From positions 1 through 60,070 of the forward strand of contig CANLHK010000013.1 in NCBI GenBank assembly GCA_947490615.1: a stretch of DNA of 60,070 nucleotides. The letters run 5' to 3'. The position numbers and the translations under genes are program-made. This document shows positions 8,457-17,054 of the stretch, in pieces. The notes under the pieces were generated by a model. It saw only the letters and a program-made list of their open reading frames with translations, ran no database searches and was not told where the DNA came from. This DNA comes from Planctomycetaceae bacterium (GTDB taxonomy: Bacteria > Planctomycetota > Phycisphaerae > Phycisphaerales > SM1A02). Position 1 is the stretch's first letter. Each line of letters opens with the position of its first letter.

Positions 8457-8882
8457 TCAGGCGAGTCCCACGGGCGTTGTGGGGCTCGTTCGCGCGGACG
8501 CGTCCGATCGCCCATCAGCCGGTGCGCTGCTGGTTTCTTGCGGCAACTGAAGATCACCCTTGGCGGTGAACACGCGCGCGCAACCCGTGCAAGAGAAGAC
8601 TCCTTCGAACTGCACGCCAACCACCGCAGCGTTGGCGTGGTCGCACATCGGACAGACTCCGCGTGCGCAGGCTCGTCGAGCGACCTTGCGCTCAAGCGCC
8701 CGCAGGATGAGGTAGCCGCAGCGCGCGATGATCACCAGATAGACCGAACTAATCACCAAGATGATCGGCACCATCGGATAGGCCATGGTGCAGACAAACG
8801 CCACGATGAACAGCACGATGAACAGCCCAAGGCAGGCTTGGGGGTAGATCTCGTTGATGCCGCGGAGCACGCGATAGAGCAT
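8457..8882 (-). CDS. Zinc-ribbon membrane protein, function unknown
   Basis: A 141-residue protein starting MLYRVLRGINEIYPQ. Hydrophobic residues 16-60 make one long or two adjacent membrane spans. After a basic linker (ALERKVARRACARG) comes a four-Cys zinc ribbon, CPMC at 77-80 and CTGC at 98-101, then a low-complexity Ser/Ala tail. The ribbon would face the cytoplasm if the basic linker obeys the positive-inside rule. The ribosome binding site is weak. The stop is followed two bases later by the start of the DUF2007-like gene. Confidence 0.7.
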   Translation of the reverse strand: MLYRVLRGINEIYPQACLGLFIVLFIVAFVCTMAYPMVPIILVISSVYLVIIARCGYLILRALERKVARRACARGVCPMCDHANAAVVGVQFEGVFSCTGCARVFTAKGDLQLPQETSSAPADGRSDASARTSPTTPVGLA

Positions 8883-9117
8883 GGTCCAAGGGTACGAGGA
8901 GCGCGCTGCGGACGGTCGTGGGAGATTGTCCTGCGGCGCAATTCGGCGACAATTTCGGCCTCGCGCGCTGAGTCTCACGCGCGGCTTCTTCGCCACGAGA
9001 GTCCGACGGACCGCACGACGGGCTGTACACTGCCAATCCGCGACCACCATCGGCTGAGCCGACGAGCGTGTCGCGAAGGCTGCGAATACAACGCCAATCG
9101 GCGTCGAGTGGACCATC

Positions 9118-10227
9118 ATGAAACTCATCTGCGATCGCCTCTCGTTGTCCGACGCCCTCGCCATGGCCAGTGGCGTGGTGGCTGCGCGCACCCCGACTCC
9201 AGCACTGACTTGCCTCAAGCTCGTCGCCAAGGCGGGAGTGCTGCAAATCAGCGCGACCGACTCGGAGATCGGCATCGTCATCACCGTCCCCAATGTGGAT
9301 GTGAAGGAGCCGGGCGAGGCACTGATCCCCGCCGACAAGCTCAACCAGATCATCCGCAGCTGCGACGACTCGACGGTCGCCATCTCGGTCGATCGCACCT
9401 TGGCGACCATCACCACCGAGAGCTCGACCTTCAAGGTCTTTGGTCATGAGCCCCGCGAGTTCCCTGGTGTGCGTCGACCGAGCGATCGCTGCGACTTCGA
9501 GGTCGACGCGGGCACGCTTCGTCGCCTGATTCAGCGCACCACTTTCGCCACAGCGCGCGACGATTCGCGCTACGCGATCTCGGGCGTACTCGTTGATCGC
9601 AAGAAGACGCAACTGCGCCTCGTTGCTACCGACGGTCGCCGACTCGCGCTCGCGCGCGGCACCTGTAAGGGTGGCGACACCGACTCGACGTTCATCGTTC
9701 CGACCAAGGCGCTCAACGCACTCATGCGTCTGATGTCCGATCCTGACGCGGCCGTGCGCATCCACCGCGATGGCAACCAGGTCGTCTTCCAAGTGGGCGA
9801 TGTCGTCAGCGGCGCGACCTTGGTGTCGAGCGTTGATGAGCGCAATTTCCCGCCCTTCGAGGATGTCATCCCCAAGGAGCACGATCGTCGCGCCACCTGC
9901 GATGCAGCGGAACTCAGCGGCGCCATTCGACGCGCGAGCCTGCTCACGAACGAAGAGTCCAAGGGCGTGCGCCTGAGCTTTTCCCAGCAAGTGCTCACTC
10001 TGACCAGCCGCGCGCCCGAGATGGGCGAGTCGGAAATCCGCATCGACGGCATCGCCTTTCAAGGCGAGCCCATCGAGATTGCGTTCAACCCGACTTTCAT
10101 CGTCGATGTCCTCAAGGTCATCGACAGCGAGCAGGTCATGATCGAGATGAAGGCCCCCAACAAGCCGGGCGTCATCAAGGTCGGTTCGGACTTCACCTAT
10201 GTGGTGATGCCGGTTTCGCTGCAGTAA
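9118..10227 (+). CDS. dnaN: DNA polymerase III subunit beta (sliding clamp)
   Basis: A 369-residue clamp with the three repeated DnaN domains, about residues 1-120, 128-245 and 248-369. It tethers polymerase III to DNA and recruits mismatch repair and ligase proteins. Recognisable segments are MKLICDRLSLSDAL, TDGRRLALA, RRASLLTNEESKGVRLSF and the clamp C-terminus YVVMPVSLQ. In many bacteria dnaN follows dnaA, but no dnaA or recF is in this window. The 235 bases upstream (8883-9117) hold no recognisable gene. It is followed by a convergent thioredoxin gene. Confidence 0.96.
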   Translation: MKLICDRLSLSDALAMASGVVAARTPTPALTCLKLVAKAGVLQISATDSEIGIVITVPNVDVKEPGEALIPADKLNQIIRSCDDSTVAISVDRTLATITTESSTFKVFGHEPREFPGVRRPSDRCDFEVDAGTLRRLIQRTTFATARDDSRYAISGVLVDRKKTQLRLVATDGRRLALARGTCKGGDTDSTFIVPTKALNALMRLMSDPDAAVRIHRDGNQVVFQVGDVVSGATLVSSVDERNFPPFEDVIPKEHDRRATCDAAELSGAIRRASLLTNEESKGVRLSFSQQVLTLTSRAPEMGESEIRIDGIAFQGEPIEIAFNPTFIVDVLKVIDSEQVMIEMKAPNKPGVIKVGSDFTYVVMPVSLQ

Positions 10228-10275
10228 GCAGCGTGTTGGAGCCGTCCGCGCGTTCGCGTCAGTCCGCGTTCGCGC

Positions 10276-10953
10276 TCAATACTTGATGCCGCAACCGAAG
10301 GGCTTGGTCTCGCTTGGGGCGACAGACTCACCCTTCTTGAGTTGGGTCACAGCCTGCACGACATAGTTCGTCTTGCCATCGCCCGACTGGCTGTTGTCAA
10401 TCGCGCCCTTGTAGACGAGCACGCCCTTGGCGTCGATCACGAAGCAATGCGGCGTGGTGCGCGCACCAAACATCTTGCCGACCTTGCCATCACGATCAAA
10501 GAGCGCGGGGATCTCGATCTTGTTGTCCTTGAGGTGCGCTGCGGTATCGTCGAAACTCTTCGTGTCTGACACGCTCGAGTTGATCGCCACATAGACCACA
10601 TCAGCGAACTGCTCTTTCGCACCCTTGATCGAATTGGCGACCGTGCCATCGCTCATCACGCGGCGGCAGACTGGGCAACCTGGGTTGACCCACTCCAAGA
10701 CCACGACCTTACCGAGGCTGTCGGCGAGGACCCAGTCCTTGCCGTCCGAGGTCTTGAGCGTGAAGGACGGCGCGGGCTCACCAATCTTGGCGCCACCAGA
10801 CTCGGCCTTCGCTCCACCTCGGGCGGCGCGCTGGGACTTCGGTGCATCCTTCTTGGCGCCGCTGTCCTGTGAAGGGGCGTCTTGCGCGGACACCATCGCG
10901 GTGCAGCAGGTCAGAAGTGCGGAGGCGAGGACGATGCGAAGAGCTGGCTTCAT
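10276..10953 (-). CDS. Exported thioredoxin-fold (AhpC/TSA-type) protein with C-terminal GCGIKY
   Basis: A 225-residue secreted protein. A signal peptide (residues 1-24, ending in MVSAQD) is followed by a Lys/Ala/Gly-rich linker and a redoxin domain (GEPAPSFTLKTSDGKDW) with active-site NPGCPVCRR, a CxxC pair, and the cis-Pro segment ARTTPHCFVID. The C-terminus KPFGCGIKY carries an extra cysteine; planctomycete and Bacteroidota relatives have the same PYGCSVKY-like tail, whose Cys may resolve the active-site disulfide. The ATG at 10953 has GGAG eight bases upstream. It lies 72 bases downstream of a DsbD N-domain gene on the same strand, so the two probably form a periplasmic thiol-redox operon. 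Confidence 0.85.
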   Translation of the reverse strand: MKPALRIVLASALLTCCTAMVSAQDAPSQDSGAKKDAPKSQRAARGGAKAESGGAKIGEPAPSFTLKTSDGKDWVLADSLGKVVVLEWVNPGCPVCRRVMSDGTVANSIKGAKEQFADVVYVAINSSVSDTKSFDDTAAHLKDNKIEIPALFDRDGKVGKMFGARTTPHCFVIDAKGVLVYKGAIDNSQSGDGKTNYVVQAVTQLKKGESVAPSETKPFGCGIKY

Positions 10954-11025
10954 GATGAGAACTCCAAATGGTGACACGCGGTCAGACGGTGTTGGATCAG
11001 TCCGCGCAAGCGAGGACGACACCGC

Positions 11026-11922
11026 TCACGGTGCCGGAACAGGAATCGTGAACGAGTACGCGGGGCCATTCTTGCCGAGAATGAGCAATCCCGCGAGGGC
11101 CAACGGGCGGTCACCCGCGCTCGGTCGAGAAATGGAGAGTGGAAGGACCAAGGTGCGGCCCGTCCCTGCAGCGAGGTAGCCAGTTTCCAGCGAGACCCCT
11201 GGCGTATCGTTTGGAATGAACTGCCATTGCGAATCGGCTCCCACGGAGGTGGGCGCCTCGATGACGAGCACTGCGCTGAGTTCCTTCGCCTGCGAGTAAG
11301 CCATCTTCCACGACGCGGGAAGCGGAATTGGGGTGTGCGCGAGGCTCGCTTTGAGCGCGACGGCAGCCTTCGAGTCGGCCGCGACAGGCTTCGACAAGTC
11401 GATCGAACTCTCACCGCGGCCCATCAAACAGATCTCCTTACAGACCAGCCAACTCGATCGAACCGTCGCAGGAAGTCCCCCGCTTGGAATCGTCGCGGGC
11501 AGCTTCACGGCCGCGGAAATCGTGACCGACTTCTCGTAGCCGAAGGTGGTCTCGCCATGGGTGAAGATCGTGGGAAGGGGAAAGTCGATGGCGGGAGTTC
11601 CATCGGGGTTGGTGGCGAGGACGCAACCGTCAGGAAGCGTGAACTTGAGTCGCGTGGGCGCGCCCGACTGGCCTGGGTTGGTCCAGTAGATGTGCCACGA
11701 CGGAATGATGTCGAAGGTCGCGACGATGCGCACGGTGGCATTCGGCGCGACCGTCCCCACCACGGCGACCGAGACCTTGACGGCGTCTTCGCCCGACTGT
11801 GGCTCGCGCTGCTTGGGCGCTCCTGGGATTCCCTGCGCGAGCAACGGCGTTGTCGGCGCGAGCATCAAGAGTGCGCAAGGGACGATGGCTCGGGTCAACA
11901 GCGCGTTCAAGAGAGAGATCAT
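11026..11922 (-). CDS. Secreted DsbD alpha-domain-like protein (PF11412 type)
   Basis: A 298-residue exported protein. After a signal peptide (residues 1-30, APTTPLLAQ) come segments typical of the DsbD N-terminal immunoglobulin-like domain: FDIIPSWHIYWTNPGQSGAP, then SWLVCKEICLMG (Cys161 and Cys165), the redox pair that receives electrons from the DsbD membrane domain. The rest is a beta-rich tail ending FTIPVPAP. The electron-transporting membrane domain and C-terminal thioredoxin domain of full DsbD are absent here. The adjacent exported thioredoxin could be its partner. The ATG at 11922 lacks a strong ribosome binding site, but nothing upstream fits better. A 162-base divergent region separates it from the rhodanese-like lipoprotein. 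Confidence 0.8.
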   Translation of the reverse strand: MISLLNALLTRAIVPCALLMLAPTTPLLAQGIPGAPKQREPQSGEDAVKVSVAVVGTVAPNATVRIVATFDIIPSWHIYWTNPGQSGAPTRLKFTLPDGCVLATNPDGTPAIDFPLPTIFTHGETTFGYEKSVTISAAVKLPATIPSGGLPATVRSSWLVCKEICLMGRGESSIDLSKPVAADSKAAVALKASLAHTPIPLPASWKMAYSQAKELSAVLVIEAPTSVGADSQWQFIPNDTPGVSLETGYLAAGTGRTLVLPLSISRPSAGDRPLALAGLLILGKNGPAYSFTIPVPAP

Positions 11923-12084
11923 CGTGGTGGTTTCGCTTGCAGACGCAAAGGCGCGAACTCGGGATTCTTCCCTCGTCACGCCCCCACTTCGCGGAGGAAT
12001 ACGGGAAACTCGGACGCCGCCCGCTGCACGCATTCCTGCGTGACGCGAGGGTCGCGATCCTATTCCAGAGCCCGATGGCCCACC

Positions 12085-12537
12085 ATGACCTTCTGCAGCA
12101 TTCGAACAGTTCTCGTTGCCTTCTTGGTCCTTGCCGCGTGCACCGTCTGCGGTGGATGCCAGAACACCACGAGCGATCGCGACCTCGTCTACCGCACACC
12201 GAGTGAGCTCATCGAGTTGGCGAACACTGCCAGGGGACCATTCGGTGGCGGCGAACTTCCCAAGGTGCTTTGGCTTGATCCACGAACACCCGCCGAGTTC
12301 GCGGCCGAACACCTTCCGCAGGCGACGAGCATTCCCTTCCCCGAGATTGAGCGCACCCACGAAGTCTCCTGCAAGGGCTTCGATTTCTTCGTCGTGTACG
12401 ACTCCGACTACGACGATGTCATGGCCAAGGCCGCCGCCAAGCGCTTGTTGGAGTTGCGCTACAAGAAGGTTTACTGCATCGTGGGCGGACTCAAGGCATG
12501 GAAAGCCGACGGCAATCCTGTCGTGACTTCGAAGTGA
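12085..12537 (+). CDS. Rhodanese-like lipoprotein lacking the catalytic cysteine
   Basis: A 150-residue protein with a lipoprotein signal; the best lipobox is LAAC (Cys19), with VCGGC six residues later as an alternative. The body is a single rhodanese domain: WLDPRTPAEFAAEHLPQATSIPF (start), FFVVYDSDYDDVMAKAAAKRLLELRYKKVYCIVGGLKAW (end). Active rhodaneses place a cysteine after the central beta strand (VVYC). Here the position is Asp (VVYDSDYD), so sulfur transfer is not expected and a binding or scaffold role is more likely. It is divergent from the redox gene pair and convergent with atpG. Confidence 0.82.
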   Translation: MTFCSIRTVLVAFLVLAACTVCGGCQNTTSDRDLVYRTPSELIELANTARGPFGGGELPKVLWLDPRTPAEFAAEHLPQATSIPFPEIERTHEVSCKGFDFFVVYDSDYDDVMAKAAAKRLLELRYKKVYCIVGGLKAWKADGNPVVTSK

Positions 12538-12580
12538 AGTCACGGAGTCGATGCGGGTGGCATGAAGTCGCTGAAGGTGC

Positions 12581-13444
12581 TCACTCGAGCGCCGCTGCGC
12601 CCGCCACGATCTCGGTGAGTTCGGTGGTGATGCGCGCCTGGCGTGCTCGGTTGTAGTTGCGGCGAATGGTGCGCACGAGTCCGGCGGCGTTGTCGGTCGC
12701 GGACTTCATCGAGACCATGCGCATGACATGCTCGCTGACGGCCGCATCGTTGAACGCCTGGAAGATCGAGACCTCGACCGACTTGGGAAGGAGATCTGCG
12801 AGAATCTCGGCGCCCGACGGGCTGAACTCATAGTTCGCGCTCGAACGAGAAGCCTGCGGCGCAGCCAACGGCAGGAGCTGCATGCTCTCAGCGGATTGGC
12901 GGGAAGTGGTGATGAAGCGCATGTAGACGACATGCACGCTGTCGTACTTGCCCGCTTCAAACTCACCCATGATGCGCTGAGCGAGCGCTTGAACCTGCGC
13001 AAATTGCGGCTTGTCACCAAAGGTATGACGCTCGGCGATGTCGACCTTGGCAAAGCGGAAGTACGCGACCGCCTTCTTGCCGACGGTTTCAAGCACGACC
13101 TGCTTGCCTGCAGCCTTGAGCGTCTTGATGGTCTGGGCGCCCTTACGAAGCACATTGCCGTTGTAGGCGCCGCAGAGGCCACGGTCGGAACCGATCACCA
13201 ACACGAGGACGCGGTTGGCGGGTGTCGCGGGCGCAGCCATGAGCGGGTGCACGAAGTCGCTCCCCGCAGCCGCAGCGACCTCACCAACGAGGTCGCGAAT
13301 GCGGTCGGTGTAGGGCCGCGTGGCCTTGGCACGAGTCAGCGCCGCGGTGAACTTCGCGGTCGCAATCATCTGCATGGTCTTGGTGATGCGCTGGATGGTT
13401 CGCACCGCGACCATGCGCTTCTTGAGCTCGCGAATCTGTGCCAT
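12581..13444 (-). CDS. atpG: F1F0 ATP synthase gamma subunit
   Basis: A 287-residue central-stalk subunit. The N-terminal coiled coil MAQIRELKKRMVAVRTIQRI, TKTMQMIATAKF, the core VIGSDRGLCGAYN and the C-terminal helix RTIRRNYNRARQARITTELTEIVAG are unmistakable, and the length is normal. No alpha, beta, delta or epsilon subunit gene adjoins it: a rhodanese lipoprotein lies on one side and an MBL hydrolase on the other. The rest of the atp operon must be elsewhere or this is a second copy. The ATG at 13444 lacks a strong ribosome binding site. Confidence 0.96.
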   Translation of the reverse strand: MAQIRELKKRMVAVRTIQRITKTMQMIATAKFTAALTRAKATRPYTDRIRDLVGEVAAAAGSDFVHPLMAAPATPANRVLVLVIGSDRGLCGAYNGNVLRKGAQTIKTLKAAGKQVVLETVGKKAVAYFRFAKVDIAERHTFGDKPQFAQVQALAQRIMGEFEAGKYDSVHVVYMRFITTSRQSAESMQLLPLAAPQASRSSANYEFSPSGAEILADLLPKSVEVSIFQAFNDAAVSEHVMRMVSMKSATDNAAGLVRTIRRNYNRARQARITTELTEIVAGAAALE

Positions 13445-13513
13445 AGGGGCGGCGATGATAGCAAAGTCGCAGCCGCGCTTGGGCGGCTTGAACGCTGTCT
13501 TCAGGCCACGCGA

Positions 13514-14374
13514 TCAGGCGCCGTCGAGGACAAGCCCGTCGTAACCAAGTTCCATGCCGTCGGGGAGTTCAGCCGCGAGCGTGGCGTGGCGGATGTCGTG
13601 GGTCATGTGGACGAAACAGGTCCGCGTCGCGCCCGCTTGCGCAGCGATGGCCGTCGCCTGATCGACGGTGAGATGCGTCGGGTGGGCGCGGTAACGCAGG
13701 AGATCAAGCACCAGCGAGCGCAGTCCCCGCAAACGCGGCCACGCACTCGGCGGCATCGCGGAGAGATCGGTGCAATAGGCCAACGGCAACGGGCCAGGCT
13801 GGGTCTCCGCGACACGACCCGCGGCGTCGAGTGCGTCGATCCGATAGGCGAGGACGGGCAGTCGCCCATGGAGCACTTCAAACGGCGTGAGGCGCAGCCC
13901 GCGGAAATCAATCGGCGTCCCTGCGACCACGGTGCGCACGAACAGATCCGCGACGAAGGAGTCGTTCACATTCTCGTGGCGACTGAAGATGTGGCGGAAC
14001 ACGCGCTCGAGAAACTCGCGGGTGCGCAGATCGGCAAAGACTTCGATCGGCGCCTGCATGATGGCGTTGTAGCGGCGCACATCGTCGAGCCCGAAGGTGT
14101 GGTCGACATGGTCATGGGTAAAGAAGATCGCATCGACACGCTTGAGCCCAAGTCGCAGACTCTGTTGACGATGATCGGGTCCGCAATCGAGCAGAATGAC
14201 GCGCTCGTGGCCTGACTCATCGGTGAACAGCAACGCGGCTCCTGAACGGGTGCGTCGATCGCGCGGATCGTCGCTGGTGCAGACCGCACAGGAGCATCCA
14301 ATGATCGGCACACCCGCAGAGGTGCCTGTTCCAAGCAGCACCAGTCGCACATCGCGCACGAGTGCGGCCGTCAC
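13514..14374 (-). CDS. MBL-fold metallohydrolase, PhnP-like
   Basis: A 286-residue metallo-beta-lactamase-fold hydrolase. It carries the HxHxDH motif as THDHVDHTFGLDD, an N-terminal structural cysteine cluster GCSCAVCTSDDPRDRRTRSG as in PhnP (which binds a structural zinc), LLDCGPDHRQQ, and downstream ligands in LAYCTDLS and VHMTHD. PhnP hydrolyses cyclic ribose phosphates from C-P lyase, but no phn genes are present, and related members act on other phosphodiesters. I chose a GTG start at 14374: it overlaps the thiE stop by four bases (GTGA) and begins ten residues before the first beta strand, while longer readings run into the thiE frame. Confidence 0.85.
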   Translation of the reverse strand: MTAALVRDVRLVLLGTGTSAGVPIIGCSCAVCTSDDPRDRRTRSGAALLFTDESGHERVILLDCGPDHRQQSLRLGLKRVDAIFFTHDHVDHTFGLDDVRRYNAIMQAPIEVFADLRTREFLERVFRHIFSRHENVNDSFVADLFVRTVVAGTPIDFRGLRLTPFEVLHGRLPVLAYRIDALDAAGRVAETQPGPLPLAYCTDLSAMPPSAWPRLRGLRSLVLDLLRYRAHPTHLTVDQATAIAAQAGATRTCFVHMTHDIRHATLAAELPDGMELGYDGLVLDGA

Positions 14375-15408
14375 GGCGTGAGCTCCGCGAGCAACGCGCG
14401 CACGACGGCGGCAGGATCTTCGGCAGCGCAAACTGCACTCGACACCGCAAGCCCGCGACAACCCGCGCGCGCGAGTGGCGCCACCCGACCAGGCGCGATG
14501 CCACCGATGGCCAAGTGCGGAACATGGGAAAACGCCGCGCAATACGCGCGCAAGTACGCCTCACCCGACGGAGCCAAACCTGGTTTGAGGTCAGAGCAAT
14601 ACATCGCGCCAACACCGCAGTGATCGGCGCCCGCCTCGATGGCTGCGCGCGCCTCACCAAGCGAGTGGGTACTCGCACCGATGCGAAACGCAGGTCCCCC
14701 GATGCGACGCGCGTCACGAACGGATAGATCGTCGACGCCAAGATGGACACCGTCAGCGCCCGATGCGAGTGCCACATCGAGTCGATCGTTCACGATGAGC
14801 GAGACGCCGTGCGGGGCGCAGAGCGCTCGGACCGCTCGTGCGTGCGCCACGAAGTCGCGTGCGGAGCGTTCATCCTTCTCGCGCACTTGAATCGCGTCGG
14901 CGCCACCTTCAATGGCGCGCGTGACGACTTCTTCCCACGGATGTCGGCAGAGCGCTTTCGTGAGCAGCACGCAGAGTCGCCACTGGCGAAGCGCACCGCT
15001 TGAGGCACGAAGCGTCACCCGCGCGTCAAGCGTGTAGGCGCGATAGCGCAACGCTTCGACGGCGGCGCCAGCGCGCGGCTCGATGGTCTTGAGTGACTCT
15101 TCGAGAACGCGCAAGGCTTCGGTCAGGCGCTTGCCTGCCGCTTGGGCGATGGCGTTGACCGAGTCGCGCGTGTACTCGCCATCAACGGTGATTGCGGTGC
15201 CGACATCCCCTGAAACATCGCGGGTTGCGGCCAGCGCCGCAGGATCTACTGCCGAAAGAGCAGCCTGCAACGCGTGACGAAGCGCCTTGGCTTCTGCCGC
15301 GATCTCCCCATCGTTCCACGCAAAACGCGCGACATCCTCGAGCGTGCGCAAGGCTTCGCGCGCGCGGTTGAGGTTGGCGTCGATCATGCGCAGGCAGGCG
15401 TGGTGCAC
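14371..15408 (-). CDS. thiE: Bifunctional-type thiamine phosphate synthase with N-terminal ThiD2-like domain
   Basis: A 345-residue, two-domain protein. Residues about 8-130 ([22 protein letters not shown] ... [13 protein letters not shown], with [12 protein letters not shown] between) match the helical ThiD2 domain found in front of ThiE in cyanobacteria and others. Residues 145-345 are the ThiE TIM barrel that joins the thiazole and pyrimidine phosphates: [35 protein letters not shown], and LAIGGIAPG. The start is GTG at 15408 or ATG at 15387; I kept the longer form because relatives carry a few residues before the RIIDANL-like motif. The MBL hydrolase follows by a four-base overlap. No TPP riboswitch signature is visible upstream. 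Confidence 0.9.
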   Translation of the reverse strand: MHHACLRMIDANLNRAREALRTLEDVARFAWNDGEIAAEAKALRHALQAALSAVDPAALAATRDVSGDVGTAITVDGEYTRDSVNAIAQAAGKRLTEALRVLEESLKTIEPRAGAAVEALRYRAYTLDARVTLRASSGALRQWRLCVLLTKALCRHPWEEVVTRAIEGGADAIQVREKDERSARDFVAHARAVRALCAPHGVSLIVNDRLDVALASGADGVHLGVDDLSVRDARRIGGPAFRIGASTHSLGEARAAIEAGADHCGVGAMYCSDLKPGLAPSGEAYLRAYCAAFSHVPHLAIGGIAPGRVAPLARAGCRGLAVSSAVCAAEDPAAVVRALLAELTP

Positions 15409-15410
15409 GG

Positions 15411-15439
15411 CTCACAGCGTAGCGTGCGAGCGGTATCCT
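15411..15439 (+). promoter_or_regulatory. Candidate promoter of the superoxide dismutase gene
   Basis: CTCACA (15411-15416) and TATCCT (15434-15439) are separated by 17 bases, about 53 bases before the SOD start. TATCCT is also the -10 hexamer of the better-supported rplM promoter in this window. Confidence 0.45.
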
Positions 15440-15492
15440 CCAATGCCCCGACGATTCGTCGGTCTCTCGTTGCAACGCGCACGGACCACCTC

Positions 15493-16272
15493 ATGTCCAC
15501 ACCGATTGAACTCACACGCCACGACGACCGTCGCGCCTTCCTCGGCACGCTCGCGTGTGGAGCCGTCGGCGCCGTCGCCGCAACAAGTTTTGGCTCAAAC
15601 ACATTCCTTCCTTCGCAGGAGAAACCACGCATGACCACGACGCTCACCGCCCACACTCTTCCCGAACTGCCCTACGCCGAGAACGCGCTCGAGCCGTCGA
15701 TTGACGCGCTCACGATGAACATCCATCGCACCAAGCATCACAACGCGTATGTGACCAACCTCAACAAGGCGCTCGAGGCCCATCCCGATTGGCAAGGAAA
15801 GTCGGTCGAGGAACTCTGCCGCACGCTTTCGAGTGTGCCTGAGTCGATTCGCACTGTGGTGCGCAACAATGGCGGCGGACACTGGAACCACTCGATGTTC
15901 TGGAAGTGGATGGCCCCCGCTGGTTCGGGTGGCGCGCCGAGTGCAGCGCTCACGGCCGCGATCAACTCCGCGTTTGGTTCGCTGGACGCGTTCAAGGAAA
16001 AGTTTGCGGCCGCTGGCGCTGGTCGCTTCGGTTCAGGTTGGGCGTGGCTCTGCAAGATGCCTGACGGCACCGTCGCGGTTGGCTCGACTCCCAACCAGGA
16101 CAACCCGCTTATGAAGGGCGTCTGCGATTGCAGCGGCACGCCGATCCTCGGCTGCGATGTGTGGGAGCACGCGTACTACCTCCACTACCAGAATCGTCGG
16201 CCCGACTATCTGAAGGCCTGGTGGAGCGTCGTGAACTGGAACGAAGTGAACAAGTGCTTTGAGGCGAAGTAA
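15493..16272 (+). CDS. sodA: Superoxide dismutase (Mn type), probably Tat-exported
   Basis: A 259-residue enzyme with a normal SOD domain from about residue 50. Metal ligands are His78 ([12 protein letters not shown]), His133 ([11 protein letters not shown]), Asp222 and His226 ([17 protein letters not shown]). The GGG before the second His and Gln202 in PNQDNPLM are features of manganese rather than iron enzymes, though cambialistic use cannot be excluded. Residues 9-35 ([22 protein letters not shown]) contain a twin-arginine RRxFL motif and a hydrophobic stretch, suggesting export of the folded enzyme by the Tat pathway. An internal ATG at 15631 would give a cytoplasmic form starting [15 protein letters not shown], which resembles the ordinary SOD start. 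Confidence 0.93.
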   Translation: MSTPIELTRHDDRRAFLGTLACGAVGAVAATSFGSNTFLPSQEKPRMTTTLTAHTLPELPYAENALEPSIDALTMNIHRTKHHNAYVTNLNKALEAHPDWQGKSVEELCRTLSSVPESIRTVVRNNGGGHWNHSMFWKWMAPAGSGGAPSAALTAAINSAFGSLDAFKEKFAAAGAGRFGSGWAWLCKMPDGTVAVGSTPNQDNPLMKGVCDCSGTPILGCDVWEHAYYLHYQNRRPDYLKAWWSVVNWNEVNKCFEAK

Positions 16273-16325
16273 CGACGCTACCGAGCTGACGCATCGTGAC
16301 TACGACAGTGGCTGTGCTGCGCGGC

Positions 16326-17030
16326 TCAATCCGCGGGCATCAGCCCGTCGATCATCTTCATGAACGCGTCGCGGTTGGCCTCGACGGTCGCTTTCGGACC
16401 GTTGAGGCGGAAGTACACGGTGCGGCCTGGCGCTTGCACGATGGCACCGAGTTGGAGACTGTCCTTCTTGGGTGCTGCCGCGCCCATGGCCATGTAGTCG
16501 CCTTCGAGTTCGACAAGGCTCACCTGCAGCGGACCGATGTTCTTCTCGGAGACCTTTGGCTCGGCGCTCGCGTCGCCCTGCCGAAACATCCCGCTCCAAC
16601 GCCTTATGTTGGCGTCGATCGGTCCACCGTCGCCACCAACAAACAGGCTCACGACGAGTTCTGCAGACTTGGAAGAGTCGCCTTCTGCAGCGACGGCGTA
16701 TTGCAGCGTGCGAAACTGCGCCGAGGGTTTGGTCCAGACCCACGACACCGGCTTCGGCGCGCGCAGGCCAGCGACTTCGATCACTGCCGCATCGTCGGCG
16801 CTCGTGGAAGTCTTCCAAGTTGCGGGATCGACGGCGGTGCCGCTGATCTTGGGTAGCTCAATCGCGCCCGCCATTGCAGGCGATGAGTCGCCGCTCTCCT
16901 TCACGGGCGCTGGCGGCTTGGGCGGGGCCACATCATCACACGAGCTCAGGCAGAGCGCCGCGACGACGAAGGCGATGGGCGCAGGGGAAACACCAAAGGA
17001 GGAACACGAAGTGAGACGCAGCGAGGGCAT
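16326..17030 (-). CDS. Putative lipoprotein, function unknown
   Basis: A 234-residue protein with a lipoprotein signal ending LCLSSC (Cys31), followed by a Pro/Lys-rich linker. The body alternates short beta strands (WVWTKPSAQFRTLQYAV, SAELVVSLFVGG, VSLVELEGDYMAMG, GRTVYFRLNGPKATVEANRD) in a pattern seen in planctomycete lipoproteins that have no assigned role. I do not recognise a named family. The start at 17030 gives the best signal peptide. The gene is divergent from the amidohydrolase, with only 24 bases between the starts, and convergent with the SOD gene. Confidence 0.75.
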   Translation of the reverse strand: MPSLRLTSCSSFGVSPAPIAFVVAALCLSSCDDVAPPKPPAPVKESGDSSPAMAGAIELPKISGTAVDPATWKTSTSADDAAVIEVAGLRAPKPVSWVWTKPSAQFRTLQYAVAAEGDSSKSAELVVSLFVGGDGGPIDANIRRWSGMFRQGDASAEPKVSEKNIGPLQVSLVELEGDYMAMGAAAPKKDSLQLGAIVQAPGRTVYFRLNGPKATVEANRDAFMKMIDGLMPAD

Positions 17031-17038
17031 GAGATCCG

Positions 17039-17044
17039 TAGCAT
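17039..17044 (+). promoter_or_regulatory. Possible -10 hexamer just upstream of the amidohydrolase
   Basis: TAGCAT ends ten bases before the ATG at 17055, so the transcript would begin within a few bases of the start codon. No clear -35 is seen. It belongs to the set of start-proximal hexamers described in the findings. Confidence 0.3.
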
Positions 17045-17054
17045 AACGGGCTCG

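Noticed and set aside
8749-10062. Long minus-strand frame opposite dnaN
   Set aside because: It mirrors the dnaN codon pattern, has Arg/Ala-biased composition with no domain, and dnaN is certain on the plus strand.
14371-15492. TPP riboswitch before thiE
   Set aside because: The sequence upstream of 15408 on the minus strand lacks the conserved CTGAGA and the second THI-box segment.
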